DNA of 64,000 nt from Oryzias latipes (taxonomy: Eukaryota > Chordata > Actinopteri > Beloniformes > Adrianichthyidae), in NCBI RefSeq assembly GCF_002234675.1, contig NC_019873.2:6659158-6723157 (forward strand), written 5' to 3'. Of the stretch, positions 23,645-40,058 are shown piece by piece. The notes below the pieces were generated by a model. The model had not been told where the DNA came from and made no database searches. It saw only the letters and a list, made by a program, of their open reading frames with translations. The position numbers and the translations under genes were made by a program. The first letter of the stretch is position 1. Each line of letters begins with the position of its first letter.

Positions 23645-24193
23645 TTAATGGGAACAACAAAATTCAGGTATCAAAGCTCATGTTATACTTGTACAACTCC
23701 TTAATACTTTTTCATTTCTGAAGTTCCCCAGATTTACCCCCAGGCCCATTCCACCCAGTGGAATTCTGGGAAAAGGTGTTTGCGTCCTGTGTGTACATTT
23801 ACACACACAGTGGCTGTAAAATATGGGATCTGTCCATTTTAATGTCATTGAAAGTTCACCCACTTTGTCCAAAATCATTTTACAAATTAGATCACATTCA
23901 GAAAAACATGGATTCATGGCTTGTATCTTTGGCCCAAATGTCGATTTTCTCTCATCTGCCTGTAGTTATCAAACCAAAGTTCTTCAACAAGCGGCTTTCT
24001 AAAGCTTCCGAAGGATTCAAAGATGTTTTCTAGCATGTTACTTCATGCATGAGTTGACGCAATGACTAAGCAATACCCTCACCACTGTAGACTTCCACGA
24101 AAGGCAACCACAAGGACTTACCGGAAAATGAAGCTGCAAAAAAGGACCTCTCTCTGTGCACTTGTGCAGTTTACCCCTGAGTCAATCCTGTAA

Positions 24194-24397
24194 CCCTTGT
24201 GCTATCCTAGGAACTTTAACATTGGGAGTTGGGTCATCTAGACCCACTAGACAGTGCGCTGAACCTTTTTCTTCAATGATTTGTGATCTTCACTGGTGTC
24301 CATGGATTACATGAAATCTTTCCACCTTTATCCACCTTTTTCATGGTAGGGAGAACACGTCAGTGTAAGGGTGGGGTCATCTAAGATAGCACAAGTG
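24194..24397 (-). mobile_element. piggyBac-like MITE, copy 7
   Basis: GTAA then CCCTTGTGCTATCC; the right end ATAGCACAAGTG is followed by TTAA. Near full length. Confidence 0.75.
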
Positions 24398-25457
24398 TTA
24401 AAGGAGAGACTCCAACTGGGCAGAACAACATGAACTCCTCCATAACTATGGAAATCTCGCAGTATTGCAACCAAACCAGCCCTGAGCCATCAATGTGACA
24501 GCCCTGAAGGTGTAGTGCATGCTAGCAACAGATTCTTTCAGTCAGGGAGGTTTCACTTCAGAACTTGGGGGGCTATTCCCCTGTTTTTTCCCCCAGCTAT
24601 TCTTTCCTAACCAACTGTCGATTACCCAAATAATTGGAATGGGACAGTCCTGCCTCGAGTCCTGTCGGTTCGGAAGGGGGGACCTTCCTGTCCAGCACAT
24701 TCCTAAAAAAAAAAGAGCACTCTAAACTTGTTCTGCTTCTTAAATCATTGTTGAAACCAAGAAGCATAATTCCCCCTAAGTTGCATCAGTGAAGCAGACA
24801 TGCCACTAGAGCAGGATGTCTTCTTTCATTGATCTGTGGTCCATCGTAGTGTCTATTGTTGCTGCTTTAGGCGGTAGGCATGAATCAGCATGGAAACCAT
24901 GACTGCTCTGCTGTTTGCAGCCTTGTGTGCAAACAGCCTTGCATTGTGCTTTGTAATCAGAGACTGGTGGACAATGGGAGTGTGTTTTGCTCAGCACTGA
25001 GTGCAGTTTCAGCTCTGTGGGTGTCATCCTCCTGGCCAGATGTGGCATCACAAAACTGGATTTTTTTGAAAATGGGACAATGATACAGAACAAACAATGC
25101 TGAGAGAAGTTGGAATTTATCAAGACAGGCTAAATCAGACCTAAAGGTTTGATGGACATGCGTCAGTCAAAAGGTCATGCTCCAGTTTGAGTGTAATTTG
25201 GGTCTCAATACTTAAATAAAAGAATGAATTTCATATAAATGTATACCTAGTACTGTATGTTTTACACAAGACATAAAGATTTTATGACCAAACTATGTTC
25301 ATCATTACAGCGAAAAAACGTGACATGTTATGATAAACTACTTAGTGGTTACTAGATGAACTCCTAAATGAACTCACCTGCTTCTGTTTACCCTCAGTTT
25401 TCCATATAGCTTCAAACTGAAAGAGTAAGGTTCCGCCATGGGTCTGACACATTTTAA

Positions 25458-25661
25458 CCCTTGTGCTATCTTAGATGACCCCAACCTTACATTGACGTGT
25501 TCTCCCTACCATGACAAAGGTGGATTAAGGTGGAAAGATTTCATGTAATCCATGGACACCAGTGAAGATCACAAATCATTGAAGAAAAAGGTTCAGTGCA
25601 CTGTCTAGTGGGTCTATATGACCCAACTCCAAATGTTAAAGTGCCTAGGATAGCACAAGGG
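25458..25661 (+). mobile_element. piggyBac-like MITE, copy 8
   Basis: TTAA at 25454-25457 then CCCTTGTGCTATCTTAGATG; the right end GCACAAGGG is followed by TAAC. Near full length. Confidence 0.75.
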
Positions 25662-25671
25662 TAACTACATA

Positions 25672-26160
25672 AATTATTCATCGATGTAAAGACCCACTCC
25701 AGCAAAAATGGCATTTTGTAGGTTTTAACGTGTTCTTGACTATTTTGATGACTGGGGACATAGAGAAAAATTAAGATTAAAATTGCATTTCTGAGTATTT
25801 CCTTATTCAAATCGTAGAGCAGCTGAAAACATGACGTTTGAAAAGGGGTTTATTTGTGACGTAGGACATACGCTGGGCAGGCCATCAGTTACATTCTGAT
25901 GCATCCACTTGGAGACGACTAGATCCACATCTGTCTTTGTTTTCCTCGTCTGAGCTGACATCTGGCTCAAAACTGTAGGGCTGGATATGTCCAGTAATGC
26001 TCACCATTTTTGTTGTACCAGTAATGTTAGGCTGGGGGTGTGAGGGGCTAGCAGGAGAGAGTGTAAACAGAGAGCTCTCAGCAACAAGGAGTAGCAGACG
26101 GGGCTTGGTTGTTTCACACCAACTGTCCAACTGACCCATCTTCACTCAGCACATGCATCA
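25672..26160 (-). repeat. Unclassified repeat with an acidic peptide-like segment, copy A
   Basis: Read on the - strand, this segment holds an open stretch including [18 protein letters not shown], followed by LQVDASE, then AT-rich sequence ending near GTGGGTCTTTACAT. The same arrangement recurs at 42760-43290, 45110-45680 and 58130-58645. The family is not recognised. Confidence 0.55.
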
Positions 26161-26676
26161 GTGAGTCCTGGTTACCACTGTGTTCCTGGAACATCTCATT
26201 GGAGCTACATTTTTTGGACGCTTTGAGTCCAACATTCAGACATCAAAGTTTGGTCCTTCTTGAACACACCTAAAAATGAACCTTTGCTCAGCCTGTCTGC
26301 CTCCAACAGCCACTTTTGTTACAACTGGTGACCTGCTATCTAAAATATGTCTTACATGTAGATAATTCTCCTTGTTTTTCCCCTAACCTGCCAGTGATGG
26401 TGTGTGTTTATGCTTCTGAAGGAGATTTTGCCTCCTGCAGAAACAAAAAAATGCTTCTTGGCAGCAATAAACCAATGACTGTGTTCACCAGATGAAAATT
26501 AAACAGGGATTATCAGTTCATCCCGAGGTCACAGCAAAAATCTGAATTACATTTCACAGCAATCTCTTTCCTAAAAACCCAACAATCAACCATATTGTTA
26601 TGTCAGAGATCAATGAAGATACCAATGTTCCCGTTGGGTATTTCCAAAACTTCAAGAAAAATTCCCATCATCTTAA

Positions 26677-26864
26677 CCCTTGTGCTATCCTAGGCACTTT
26701 AACGTTGGGAGTTGGGTCATATAGACCCACTAGACAGTGCAGTGAACCTTTTTTCTTCAATGATTTGTGATCTTCACTGGTGTCCATGGATTACATGAAA
26801 TCTTTCCACCTTTATCCACCTTTGTCATGGTAGGGAGAACATGTCAATGCAAGGGTGGGGTCAC
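26677..26864 (-). mobile_element. piggyBac-like MITE, copy 9 (3' truncated)
   Basis: TTAA at 26673-26676 then CCCTTGTGCTATCC; homology stops after GGGTGGGGTCA, so the right terminus is missing. Confidence 0.7.
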
Positions 26865-29290
26865 GTTTTGGTGCAGCAGTTGGGGGGAAAATCATCACTT
26901 CTGCATGCAGGGAGCCAGACTGAGACAACTCTGCAGTTGGAGGACGTTTCCTCAGAACAACAAGTAAATCGAGGTCATAATGTTGCCTCAGGATGGAAAA
27001 GACAAGTCATCGCATGGATGATGCCTCAGAAAACCTGTGTGTTTTCCTCAGATGTTGCATAACAAATGAAACCATCTCGCATGCTACCTTGAAGGCAGCT
27101 TCTTAGATGATCTGCGCAGAGGGATTTGTACGGAGGCTTAACCTTTGACAACAACAAAAACTGTCTGTAAGGCGCAGTGACACCACTAACAGCAGAAAAG
27201 TGCAGTAATAGCACCCCGGGGGCTGTCTCAGTGCTCTTCCTGCTCTGTCAAAACTCAGCAGCTGCCGCCACGTCTCAGATATCCATCAGCGACCAGCATG
27301 CGCTCACCGCAGAGGCTGCACCATATTGCAACTTGAACCAAAGCTGACTGGTCAGCTGGAGCAGCGCCTTAACCGGCTCTCAAATGGGACAAATGATACA
27401 ATCAGACAGCCTGTAGGATCCGTTTTCTTGGACTCCCAAGTTCCTCATAACCCGCAGATCCACATAAGGTCAACTAAAACCTGTTCCGAATGAGATGACA
27501 TGGAGCTAATGAGGTGTTCAGAAAACTGATAAAAAGGAGTATGCAGAAGACTGTGGGGAGAGCGGCCATGCTGCTGACAGGAAGCAGAGCTTCTTGCATA
27601 GGATCAGGAATGAACCCATCAGAGGAACAGATCATGGTAGAGATGTGTTGAGAGGAAGGACAGTAATGATGTGGGTAAAAGGATATTGAGGTTGGAGCTA
27701 AAGAGGGGGTTCATTTAGAGAGGGGTTGGTGTGAACAAGAAGGATGTAGAGGTGAGGGTTAGATGGAGGTGACCCCAAAGGGGAGCAGCTGAAAAGCAAA
27801 TATGCAGAAAAGAGAGCAGGTTGCAGCTCTCTGTCACCCGTGACAACGAGAAGGAAGGATCCAGTGATCAAAAACGCGTCTGCTGGATAGCGCTCCGACA
27901 GATACAGTACAGAGGGGCTCTATGAGCACGGTTTGCTTGAAGAAACTCTTTCACATGGTTTTGAGGTGTTAAAACCTCCATGACGGCATCAGCATGAGCT
28001 TCCTGTTCGCTTCTTTGTTTTGGCGTTGCAGTTCTGTTTCCAGCATGTCCTCGAGAGCAGCTCACATTTAACTTCCACAAGTAAAAAGTACCAGACAATA
28101 CTTTGGAGTTCCACAAAATTTGTAGCGGAAACTTATGTTGCCTTCACCTGAGCGTGTCCCTAACTTCCTGCTTTGTACTCGCTGATGTTCAGTCCCTGTT
28201 TAACAAAGACTCCAGTGACACCTGATCACCAATAAGACTGTTTCTATAGCAGCGGCTCCGCTATCTATGAATTTTTCAGCGAACTGGCCGAGTGCAGAGT
28301 TAAATTTAGACCAGGATGACTGAGGGTAAGACCAGCTTTCACCCTGCTGGTGGTTTAGTCCTTGATGAGAAGTTCTGCTGAAGCAATATGGCTCTTATTT
28401 TGAACAGAGGAGCGGTGCAGTTTAGACTGATTGTGAAAATGTTGCAGAGCTTGTAAAACTTCGGGACTGCTGCTTGTTAAGAGTAACATGAGAAACAAAG
28501 ACCTGTCATTAATGCCAAGAAAATATCATGCGCCCAGAAGAGAAGATGAAGGCAGTCTGACATGATTGGATTCTTACAAGTTTCTACCTGAATTTAATGT
28601 CATTACCATTTATGCAGCAATCCAACCTATTTTATATTTTAGACCTATGGTAACCTTGACATGACTTTCATTGCTCTAAATAATTTAAACACACGTCCAC
28701 AGGGAGTGTTTGTTGCAGCATGCATGGACAATCAAGCATCCCTGAAGCTAAAACTGACATAAATGCTGGAAAAGACCAAACTACAGCTAGAAGTGGCCTG
28801 GAAAACAAACCCACAGGCAGAAATGATCCACATTGGAGCTTTATTTTGTCACTCATCAAAATAACAAACTCAGTATCTCTGCAAGCTACTGTAACAAACT
28901 CAAAAAAGGTACACCTTTATTTACACCAGTTTCTGATGAATCAAGATTGTGGCAGGAGCCAATTAAGACATGAGGCAGTCAGCTTCTGTGCCTGAACATG
29001 CAGCTCAGAAGAGCAGGGCGCCACCAGGCCAACCTGACGTGGAGCGCCGTGGCAGCCACTTCAGGGCGGGGGCCTTTGATCCCCTGAATGCCTTACATTT
29101 CAATGACAATACAACCGTGCTCTGAGCGCAGAACATTAAGAGGCAGTGGCTGATGCTCTTCTTGATGAATTTGATGATGGTAAGGTCGGCGGTAAACGAA
29201 ACCTATTCTCTAACAAACATGGGAAGATTACAGGGTTTACAAACTGAATTATCCATTTTAAAAACCGAGAAAACAAGACAATTTTCCAAT
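26865..29290. other. Intergenic sequence, no gene recognised
   Basis: Mixed-composition DNA between the repeat cluster and the calmodulin 3' end. No domain, splice-flanked exon or repeat class could be assigned. Confidence 0.35.
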
Positions 29291-29891
29291 CTGGGTAGAT
29301 TGTAAATTTTATTGGAAAACAAATATACAACTTGGAATGGATTTATTTGAAGCATGACCTGAAGTCATTTAAAAAAAAAATTTTAGTGAGTAAAACATTA
29401 AAAAGCATGGTAAGATTAGTCATTTTCTGGTATACAGAACAGCAGATACAAAAGAGTTTGTACGAGTACCAAGGAGATACACCCGTGTCATTTTTTTGCA
29501 GTAGTGCAATGCTGAGATTTCCATATATACTTTGTCCATAGTCCATGCAGAGTCAATGCCTCTACATTGCTCCCATGCCAGCATTGCTGCCAAATTGACA
29601 GCTTGCTGACAGGTTTCCAATGTCGCCAGGTGTGGAGGGGCCCCGAGCACAAAGCACAAGTTCTCTGGCTCCCAGGGGTCTCCACAGGCTTCTGGTTATA
29701 TGACCATTCCGTCACTCCAAAACACCATGACAGCAAAAGAAAGGGACATGGGGACAAGAGCCTATGCAGTTTACATGCAGTTCCTTTGGACAGCAGAAGG
29801 GGGCAGGGACGAGTGGAGGGGCTATTAAGATTTTACAGATAAATTACACAAAGAAAAAGGCAAATTTATATACGAAATCTGTACAAGGCCT
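29290..29891 (-). other. calm2: Calmodulin 3' UTR
   Basis: Sequence after the TGA at 29892-29894. On the - strand AATAAAA occurs at 29307-29313 and is the best polyadenylation signal, predicting a 3' UTR of about 600 bp. The first 70 bases (29820-29891) include AU-rich motifs that look conserved among vertebrate calmodulin transcripts. Confidence 0.55.
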
Positions 29892-32283
<2,392 letters not shown>

Positions 32284-32540
32284 TTCAGTGTTGATTCAAA
32301 CGCTGTTGGACGCAAAAAATCCGTTTAATAGGGAAGGCGAACTGCCGCTACTAAGACTGAAAATCTCTATGAACACACTGAGGAGACAACTGGACTCGCC
32401 TTTAACGGCTACGCTAAACCCCTCCCCTTTTCTATATCCCTCCGCCAGCTTCCTTACCCTTCCGATTCCAAATAAACTATCCGAACCGTTTAAAGGTACA
32501 TTTATTTACTTAAAAAATACAAACCGATAACTCAAACCTA
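32284..32540 (-). promoter_or_regulatory. calm2: Calmodulin 5' UTR and proximal promoter
   Basis: Upstream of the ATG at 32281-32283 on the - strand. The first coding exon contributes only the start codon, so transcription must start in this interval. TTTAAA near 32491 could be a weak TATA-like element. DNA here and in intron 1 (31600-32200) has more CpG than its surroundings, as expected of a housekeeping promoter. No transcription start can be fixed from sequence alone. Confidence 0.4.
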
Positions 32541-35500
32541 ATTTTATTAGTGCTGTTTCAGTATATGGATATTTGACATAGTATACAGGGTATTTCCATC
32601 GGTCTACATGGCTGCGTATGAATACTTTCTGCTACGCTGTGATGGGGACAGAAACGTAGCTGAAAGAAATGGCGCTCTCTGATTGGTGAGTTTGTACCTG
32701 CAATGCGTCACTCCCAGGGTTTGCTGTGCCGCTGCATGCTGTCCATAGACATCCTAGTCAACGCCACAGGCGGAGCAGACTGTTGAATGGTGTATACATA
32801 TGGGCATCACCTTTAGGGATGCCCGTCAGGAGACTTTTGTGAAGTTTGGGACTTGAGGAGCCACTTTTGTCCCATTATTTACTATATTTTGCCAATATAT
32901 TACAATTTCTGACTACATTGCTTGTCATGTTAAGACAATGTGCTTTTAAAATTGTGCCATAGACTGAAAGTTGTATCACTTTCTTTGGTTGTATCTCCAT
33001 TGAAGAAATGTCAAAGTTAAACCATGCATCTACAAATATTGTAAGTTCCTGCTGTTAGATGATTGTGGGTCTAATTGGCCTGCTGGTATCTGATATCCTG
33101 ACGTCTTACGCTTCACTGCTCTCCGGCCTCCCAGTGACCACCTTTATCTGCGCTGACGCCATGGCAGACACTGAGCTGGAGGTGCAAATAGGGAAGGTTT
33201 CAGGAACCTCTTATTGCTGTACCAGAAGGTGTTGTCCTTAAACCACCTCTTCCTTACTCTGAACTCTGCAGGGGCAGATTGGCACCACAGTAAGATAATT
33301 ATGAGCATCTCATACTTCGATGTGCAAAGTGACGACTCAAAGTGGTTCCCCTCTCCCATCCGCACAGGTGATTCTGCCAATGCCGCGTGATCTGAGCAAT
33401 CTCAGGATGTGGAACGCGTTACCCTATGCTAACTAATCTGGAGCACACTGGATTCTTTCATTTCAATCTGTTTTCTTCTTAGGGGGATTTTGTCACTGTG
33501 CAGATTATGTAATGCTGGAGGTGACTGCACAAAGACCTCAATCTGTCACAAGAACCATATAAGCTGCAGCATGTGCAAACGACTGCATGCAGAAGTGTGC
33601 ACCCTCACCTTTTACCTTTTTTGGCAATGAGTATAGAAAATAAAAACAATAGGATTTGTTTTTTTCTGTTTGTGAATGCTTTGGGATTAGGTTTACTCCA
33701 CCAGTTTGGAAAATCTCAGACATTTGCATAAGGTTAAGATCTACGGAAAGGTGAAAGTCAATCCACGGCAAACACCGAAACCCCAAAGATGTTATTTAAC
33801 AGTTTATAAAACTTGAAACTAATCTTCCTTGTGTAAGACCTGATTCTGATCTAGAAGTCCATAGTAACGTATGTTTTCTGCAGATAAAACTCTGCTCAAG
33901 TTAAGCACTAGTTATGTTACGTTCTTTCCCATTATCAGCATGGTGAATATGTAACTGCCCCACCCAGACGGCTTTGTCTGCTCTCATTCTTTACTGTTGA
34001 GGTCAAAGGCTGCTGGAAAGTCCAGTTTGTTTCCTTGTTGCACAATTAAGTCCTCAGATAAAGCAGCTTTCAAGAAAAATAAAGACAAAAAGCTCATTTG
34101 CGTGTGGAGGTGGCAGATGGGGACTATGAGGTAATAAATCCCAGCAACTAATATGAGATGTTTACCTGTGTAACTGAAAGACGGGGACGGCTTTATTAAT
34201 GAATGAGGATTTGCAATGCACCTGCTGGTTCTGTGCCAGATGAGCCGATCGCTTTCCACGGGAGACAATCGTGCCTGCTCGTGCTCCACAGACGTTCTGA
34301 GTGAAAAGACGTCTCTATTGTCTGCACCTGTGTTTGATCATCATGTGAGATTACCTGTCAACACTCAGCGATGCGGCACAAAAGTGAGAAGAATTCAGTA
34401 CTAGCTGTGATGTGCTCTGGAGCTAAACTTCATGCTCAGCTAAAGGTGAAGTGCATCGGCCTTCAATTGAAGGGTTGCCAGGGTTGCCAGCCAGCCAGCT
34501 AAAGGAGCTTTTGCAATCTTGCACCAAGAAAATTAGCAGCACAAAGTCCAAGACTAAAACCAAACCTGCAGGCTTTTGGGAACTACCTTTGGCAGAAAAA
34601 TAGACTTCAAAAACTGAGGCAAAAAGGATTACTGGCTTAAAACTTGTAGAAGAGGATTTGGGAAAATCTCCCTGCTTATTTCAGTAATGTACTGATGAAC
34701 TGGATAGTTTTAAGCACGTTTTCTTCTGAACTTCCACAGACCTGTTGTCTAGTTTGAGGGACAATTCCAGCTTCTGGTGATTTCCTCTGGTTGTTTTTTT
34801 CTTCCATCTTTCATTCCTGTGCCGTCTCTGCCCCCTCTGTCACAGCATCTCTTCTCCCTGCCTGGCTCGCCTCCAGTCTGTCTGCTGCAGTGAGAGTGAA
34901 GCTGGAGTTCAGATGCTGCAGCACGTGCAACAGGGCAATGTGGAGCCTTCCAGAAAAGTGACACCACCAAGCAGTCTCGCCAAGGTGACTTTGTTTTCAC
35001 TCTGCACTCTTGAAGGACACCTACTCGCGTTAGATTTGTTCTCTCCAGGAAAAAAAAAAAAGAATCCATGTGAGTCTTCTTTTACTCTCGGATCATTCTG
35101 ATCATTCTGATACAGCAGCAGAGAGGTCGTCTGTGAAAAAACCACACTCAGGAAGTAAAACTCAAATATGTTTGAGCAACTTCTTCTCTGGTTGGAGCAT
35201 TTGGGCCGCCTGTCTCTGCACCTGCAGGACCGCCTCGCTCTGTGGCCCTCTCAGATGATCTCATCCTGCAGGGGTCGGCGGGCTCCACCGCATGCTGCAG
35301 CCGCCTCAGATGAAAACTGCAGAGCAGGTGTCTTGTCCCTTGGATTTGTGTGTATGCGGCCCAGACAGTGCTGAGTTTCTGCTTAAATCCCATAAACAAA
35401 TCTGACTGATTTTCACGTCAGGAGCCTCAGCTGTGACACCTGGTGACCAAAGTGGAAACTGCAGGGAGGGCTTTCACTCAGTCACTGAAGAAAAGCTTCA

Positions 35501-36613
35501 TTAATGCATCAGAACTGCATGCAATGATGCTGTTTGGTGCAGAAAAACAAATGAGACATGTCCTATTTGGAGGCCTTTTTTCTTAAAGCGGGTTTTGGAG
35601 ACTTGCTTTTCGAAATAATATGATGCATGAAGAATGCAATTTTTTAATCATACGTTTTATTTTTTCTCTCACAAAAAACATTTCCACAAAAAGGTTAATC
35701 TGGATGCCATATTTGTAAGTTACATATTTACAAATGGTTTCTACTTGCTGTTGAAGTCCAGATTCCAACTAGAACTGTTTACTAAAGGGAGGCATAAATC
35801 CTTCCATGAAGAGAGAACCAAGACAGGTTGATGAATCCCTTTGGAGAACAGCAACCCCTCACATGTTAGAGCCAAGGTGTTTGCAGAATTTGATCCAGCA
35901 GAAGAAGTCGGGAGCGTTGCTGTGAATGACAATAAGCCTGAACTTCACATAGTCTGGAAAATGCAAACGTTGTGTGGAGGCCGAGAAGCACTGCAGTGGT
36001 TTAGCCTTCCTCTGCATTTGCTGCCATGGGCTTGTAGAGTTCTGCTTGGTCAGACTCTGACTGCAAACTGTAAACTACTCTCTCTGACTTGGCACCACTT
36101 TGTGCATCACAAGAAGTGACCTTAAAAGGCTCTTGGGTTTAATTATTTGTTGAAGTATAAATAAAAGTCCACGCTGGCCTGCACCGTGGGTTATCGGAGG
36201 CGGTGCCTGGGTGTGACGTTGTCTATAATGCGAGGGCTGCTGTGGGTCATGTATTGCAACGAAGGGTCAAAGAAGTTAAAGGGTGGAGGGTTTTGCAGGT
36301 AGTCCGGGGACGAGTGGGGGAGGCTGTAAGAAAAAGGAAAACAATCATAAAGCGAGAGTCATCACAAACACATGGCACAATTTCAAATAGGTGAATTTTT
36401 GTCGATGCTGCTAAAGTTTCTGTGCACATCTGATCTTTTCTGGCTCTGCTATATATTTATGTGTGTAGACAATCAAGAATTAACGGTCATAGAAAACATG
36501 CATCTTTGGCGAGCGTTCAAGAACGTGCGAAATGCGGGTCCTTGAGTGGTGTTCACACTGGACATGCAGGGAGGGGCTTCTTCTTCTTCTTCTTTTTCTA
36601 CTGTTCACTAGTG
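32541..36613. other. Intergenic sequence upstream of calmodulin
   Basis: No exon recognised. The GC-richer part at about 35170-35350 has short open frames without a recognisable domain. CTTCTTCTTC-type low complexity occurs at 36577-36596. Confidence 0.35.
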
Positions 36614-37203
36614 CAGTGTTTTTCAACCAGTGTGCCGCGGCACACTGGGAGATGGTCAAGTGCACCGTGGAGAAATTGCCCTCATTCACTGATCTAAAAA
36701 CATTTTCCATCTCCAGGATTTCAGCTCTTTGTTCATCCAAACAGGCCCTGATAAAACACTGAGTAGTTAGGAATATAAAAGATCTTAAAATTACTTTTTC
36801 TTTGTGTTTATTTAATTCTATTAAAGACATTTTGATAAGAATCACGGTACCGCGATTTAGCTGCAGCTATAACTGTGTAAGGAAAAGTCCCGCCCCTTTA
36901 ACTGTCTCCGCCAATCATTCTTGAAGGCTTAATCACATGTCATCAGTCTGACCAATCAGAAGTGCTCAAAGTCTTCACTTCCTTGTTCTTAATTCTGCTG
37001 ATAAAGTTGCTCAGTTCTAACAAAAATACCAGCTAAAGCTCGTCTTTAGCTGCCACAATTATCACAAAAATCCAGGGGAGGGGGGGGGGTCGATCAATAC
37101 AGACCATGAATTTCTGCTTCTTTTTTTTTTGGATGCTGGTGTGCCGCGGGATTTTTGTCAGGGTTAAAGTGTGCCGTGGCTCAAAAAAGGTTGAAAAACA
37201 CTG
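36614..37203. mobile_element. hAT-like non-autonomous element, copy 1
   Basis: CAGTGTTTTTCAACC at the left and GGTTGAAAAACACTG at the right are perfect inverted ends. Next to them are GTGTGCCGCGGCACACTGGG and GTGTGCCGTGGC. CACTAGTG (36606-36613) and CACTAGTA (37204-37211) form an 8-bp target duplication with one change. No transposase frame is seen in 590 bp. Confidence 0.85.
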
Positions 37204-37504
37204 CACTAGTACATGTCTGCTACCTACAGGTAAAAGAGTCTTGGTGGGAAATATTGAATAGTGCAAATCTCATAAATCTTGCTCCAGGTTTTTAATTTCA
37301 TAGCTCAATTCCTATAAATGAAAGACTTGCTGTCATAGAATTACGGAATTATTTATTTCTCCTTCATGATCAATTTTCAAACCATTAACACTTTGGTGAA
37401 TCAAACAGGACGCCATCCATACCTCAAAATGTGCAGTTACATAGACCTTTCTTTGGAAGTGCACGCATGAACGCAAGTTGCTGAGGGTGATGTGCTTCTT
37501 TTAA

Positions 37505-37709
37505 CCCTTGTGCTATCCTAGGCACTTTAACATTGGGAGTTGGGTCATCTAGACCCACTAGACAGTGCTCTGAACCTTTTTTCTTCAATGATTTGTGATC
37601 TTCACTGGTGTCCATGGATTACATGAAATCTTTCCACCTTTATCCACCTTTGTCATGGTAGGGAGAACATGTCAATGTAAGGGAAGGGTTATCTAAGATA
37701 GCACAAGGG
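37505..37709 (-). mobile_element. piggyBac-like MITE, copy 10 (intact ends)
   Basis: TTAA at 37501-37504, CCCTTGTGCTATCC, a near full-length interior, GCACAAGGG and TTAA at 37710-37713. Both target duplications are perfect. Confidence 0.8.
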
Positions 37710-38684
37710 TTAAAGCTGATAGAAACATGAAACCCAAACATCTGACTGCTTCTAGACTTGCTGTTGTCAGATTTGCAGCTCAGATGTTTCAGGCTGAATC
37801 TCCTTACCACTGCTCCTTCATGAAGGAATATTTGTACCACTAAAATGAGAACAAAATGTAACGTTTTGACATGAAAATGAGGCAATGCTGCACGAATCTC
37901 TGTCGATCACTGACACAAGCTAACACTTCCAAAGCAATCATTCACCAGAGATGTTTGAAAATAACCTTTGCAAATCCAAGTTCCTTTGGAGTCTTATTGT
38001 TAAAATGAGCATTTCATGGGGTTGTTAAGTGTGGTACAATGGAATGACCAATGGGGTGGAATATTAGACGGTTTGCGGGTTCTAAACCACAAAGTTAAGC
38101 AAATGAACTTTGTTAAGAAGTCCCAAAACTCAAGTCCCTGAATGTGAGACTCCGTTTTCACTGCTGACCACCCGACTACCACACGCCAACCAGTGCCTGC
38201 ACGCCGTTTAGCACATCCACTACTCCATGTCTGCCCGAACATTATTGAACTCTTTTCTTGACTCTTACTTCATTTTCTCTAACGAATGTGCCACCAACCT
38301 CTTTCTTTGGGCCAACATCGTTGTTGCAGTTGCAGAAGACATTTGTTTTTATGGTTTTGGTTGTTTGGTCTCACCGCAGTTCAGGTTTTAAGCCTGAAAA
38401 CTAATCAGTGTCTGAGATAATAAACTGTTTCAGAACCAAGCTCTGTCTGTGAAAATGTGTTTGTATCTGCAACTCAAGGAGGTTAAGAGCCTTTTCACAC
38501 CAGTAAATCTGTGCAGCGCCAGAGTAAGTTTGACTTTAATGTGGTTTATTTGGTAAATGAGATATCTCTGTTCCATCTTAGGCAACACCAAGGGAACATG
38601 AACACAAATTCTGCAACAAACCTATGATGCCAATAACATCACACCCCATTTTGCAAGTAAACTGCTCAGAACACCAGTCCATCT

Positions 38685-38932
38685 TTTAAAAATGCTTAAA
38701 CCTTTGCAGGGTCATGGGGATGCTGGAGCCTATCCCCATCCAAGTCCATTTCAGCACCACACTCACATACCAAAGACACAATTTGGAGTCACCAATCTAC
38801 CTATGAAACATGTTTGTGGACTGAGGTGAAGCTGGATGGCCTGGAGGAAACCCGCACATGCTTACAGGAGGGCCCAGCTTTGAGCCAGCCTTCTCACTGT
38901 GAGCGGAGGTGCTAACCACTGTGCAGCCCATT
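38685..38932 (-). repeat. tRNA-derived SINE
   Basis: On the - strand GGGCTGCACAGTGGTTAGCA, then GGCTCAAAGC at the B-box position, then the body GTAAGCATGTGCGGGTTTCC and TAGGTTGAT... ending in GGATAGGCTCCAGCATCCCC. It is a decayed member of the family at 8250-8575. Confidence 0.65.
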
Positions 38933-40058
38933 CTCAAAGGAGCTCACCATAAAACCACAAAGCTTACTGTATATTTCATTGAGCAACACAATATCATGCA
39001 TTCAGCACATCCACATGCTCCGTTTTTTATGTAAACCAACCAAAACAAAAAGTGGGCTACGGCCAGCTGTTTGGTGTGTGAAACAGTGGCATCCATGCTC
39101 AAGCCATGAAGATGCTGAACCAAGCGTACAAGCATGCTCCAGCATGGCTCAGTACAAAGTTCTGGGTGAGAGGCCTTCAGTCCGGCTCTTTACACTGAGT
39201 CTTTGTTTAGTTTTTATACCTGTTGACATGTTGTTATCCGTCATTCTTGCAGTCAAATAAATGACATTTAAATTACAGCATAATCCAGATTTCATTTTAA
39301 TGTAATTTACAGTAAGCATTGAAAGTAATTACATCTCCTTCGTGTTTAAATAAAACATCATAAACCTTTCCCTGCATCACGCTTTGGATAATCCTACAGT
39401 GTTGTGTTAGTGTTGCTGCACCCCCCCATGTCATTAGGGTCTGCTTTAGCGAAAGCGGGTCTGCCATCAAGGGGATTAGGGTCTCTAAGGCCCACTAACA
39501 CCTGGTCCAGATGTCATGCATCTGCACTCACATATGCTGGAGCTTCAGTCACGGACAGACTGCTTCTTCTCCCACCGGAAATGACTGAAAATCGAATTCC
39601 TTCCAGTGTGTGAATGCTGATGTTTTGATGAGTGTGTGTGTACATGTTTCTCTCTCATCCTCATTAGCTTCTGTTGTACTAAAATGCTTCTGCAAGCAAT
39701 CCTCAGGGTTACACATGGTAGTTTCATTTACACCCAAGCTGTTAGAGGGAAGTGTTTTGTTTAATATAGTAAGAGTGTGGGCAGTCTGTGGGCCAACTGA
39801 GACATGAAATTCACAGAAGACGTTGCTGCAGCAGCAGAACAGTGGACAGGATTTACAGCCTTCTACAGCAGCAGATGATTGCCGCCTCACGGAGCTGCAG
39901 CCACAAGCATTTCAAATTCTGCACCAACAGATAATCTGCCTTAAGAATTCACAGAAAATTAGTTTTTTACATCCATAGTTGTGGCTTCTCTGCAGAGTCT
40001 AACTGCGCCTGACCTTGTGTGCCTGAACCGGACGGTGTGTGTTTGGTGTTCGTGTCAC
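38933..40058. other. Flank downstream of the mucin-4-like gene
   Basis: Probably contains that gene's 3' UTR, and possibly one more exon if the strong donor at 40055-40062 is used. No clear - strand polyadenylation signal or coding exon was found by eye. Confidence 0.35.

Noticed and set aside
36480..36845. 121-codon - strand frame
   Set aside because: It crosses the left end of the hAT-like element at 36614 and low-complexity CTT repeats; no domain seen.
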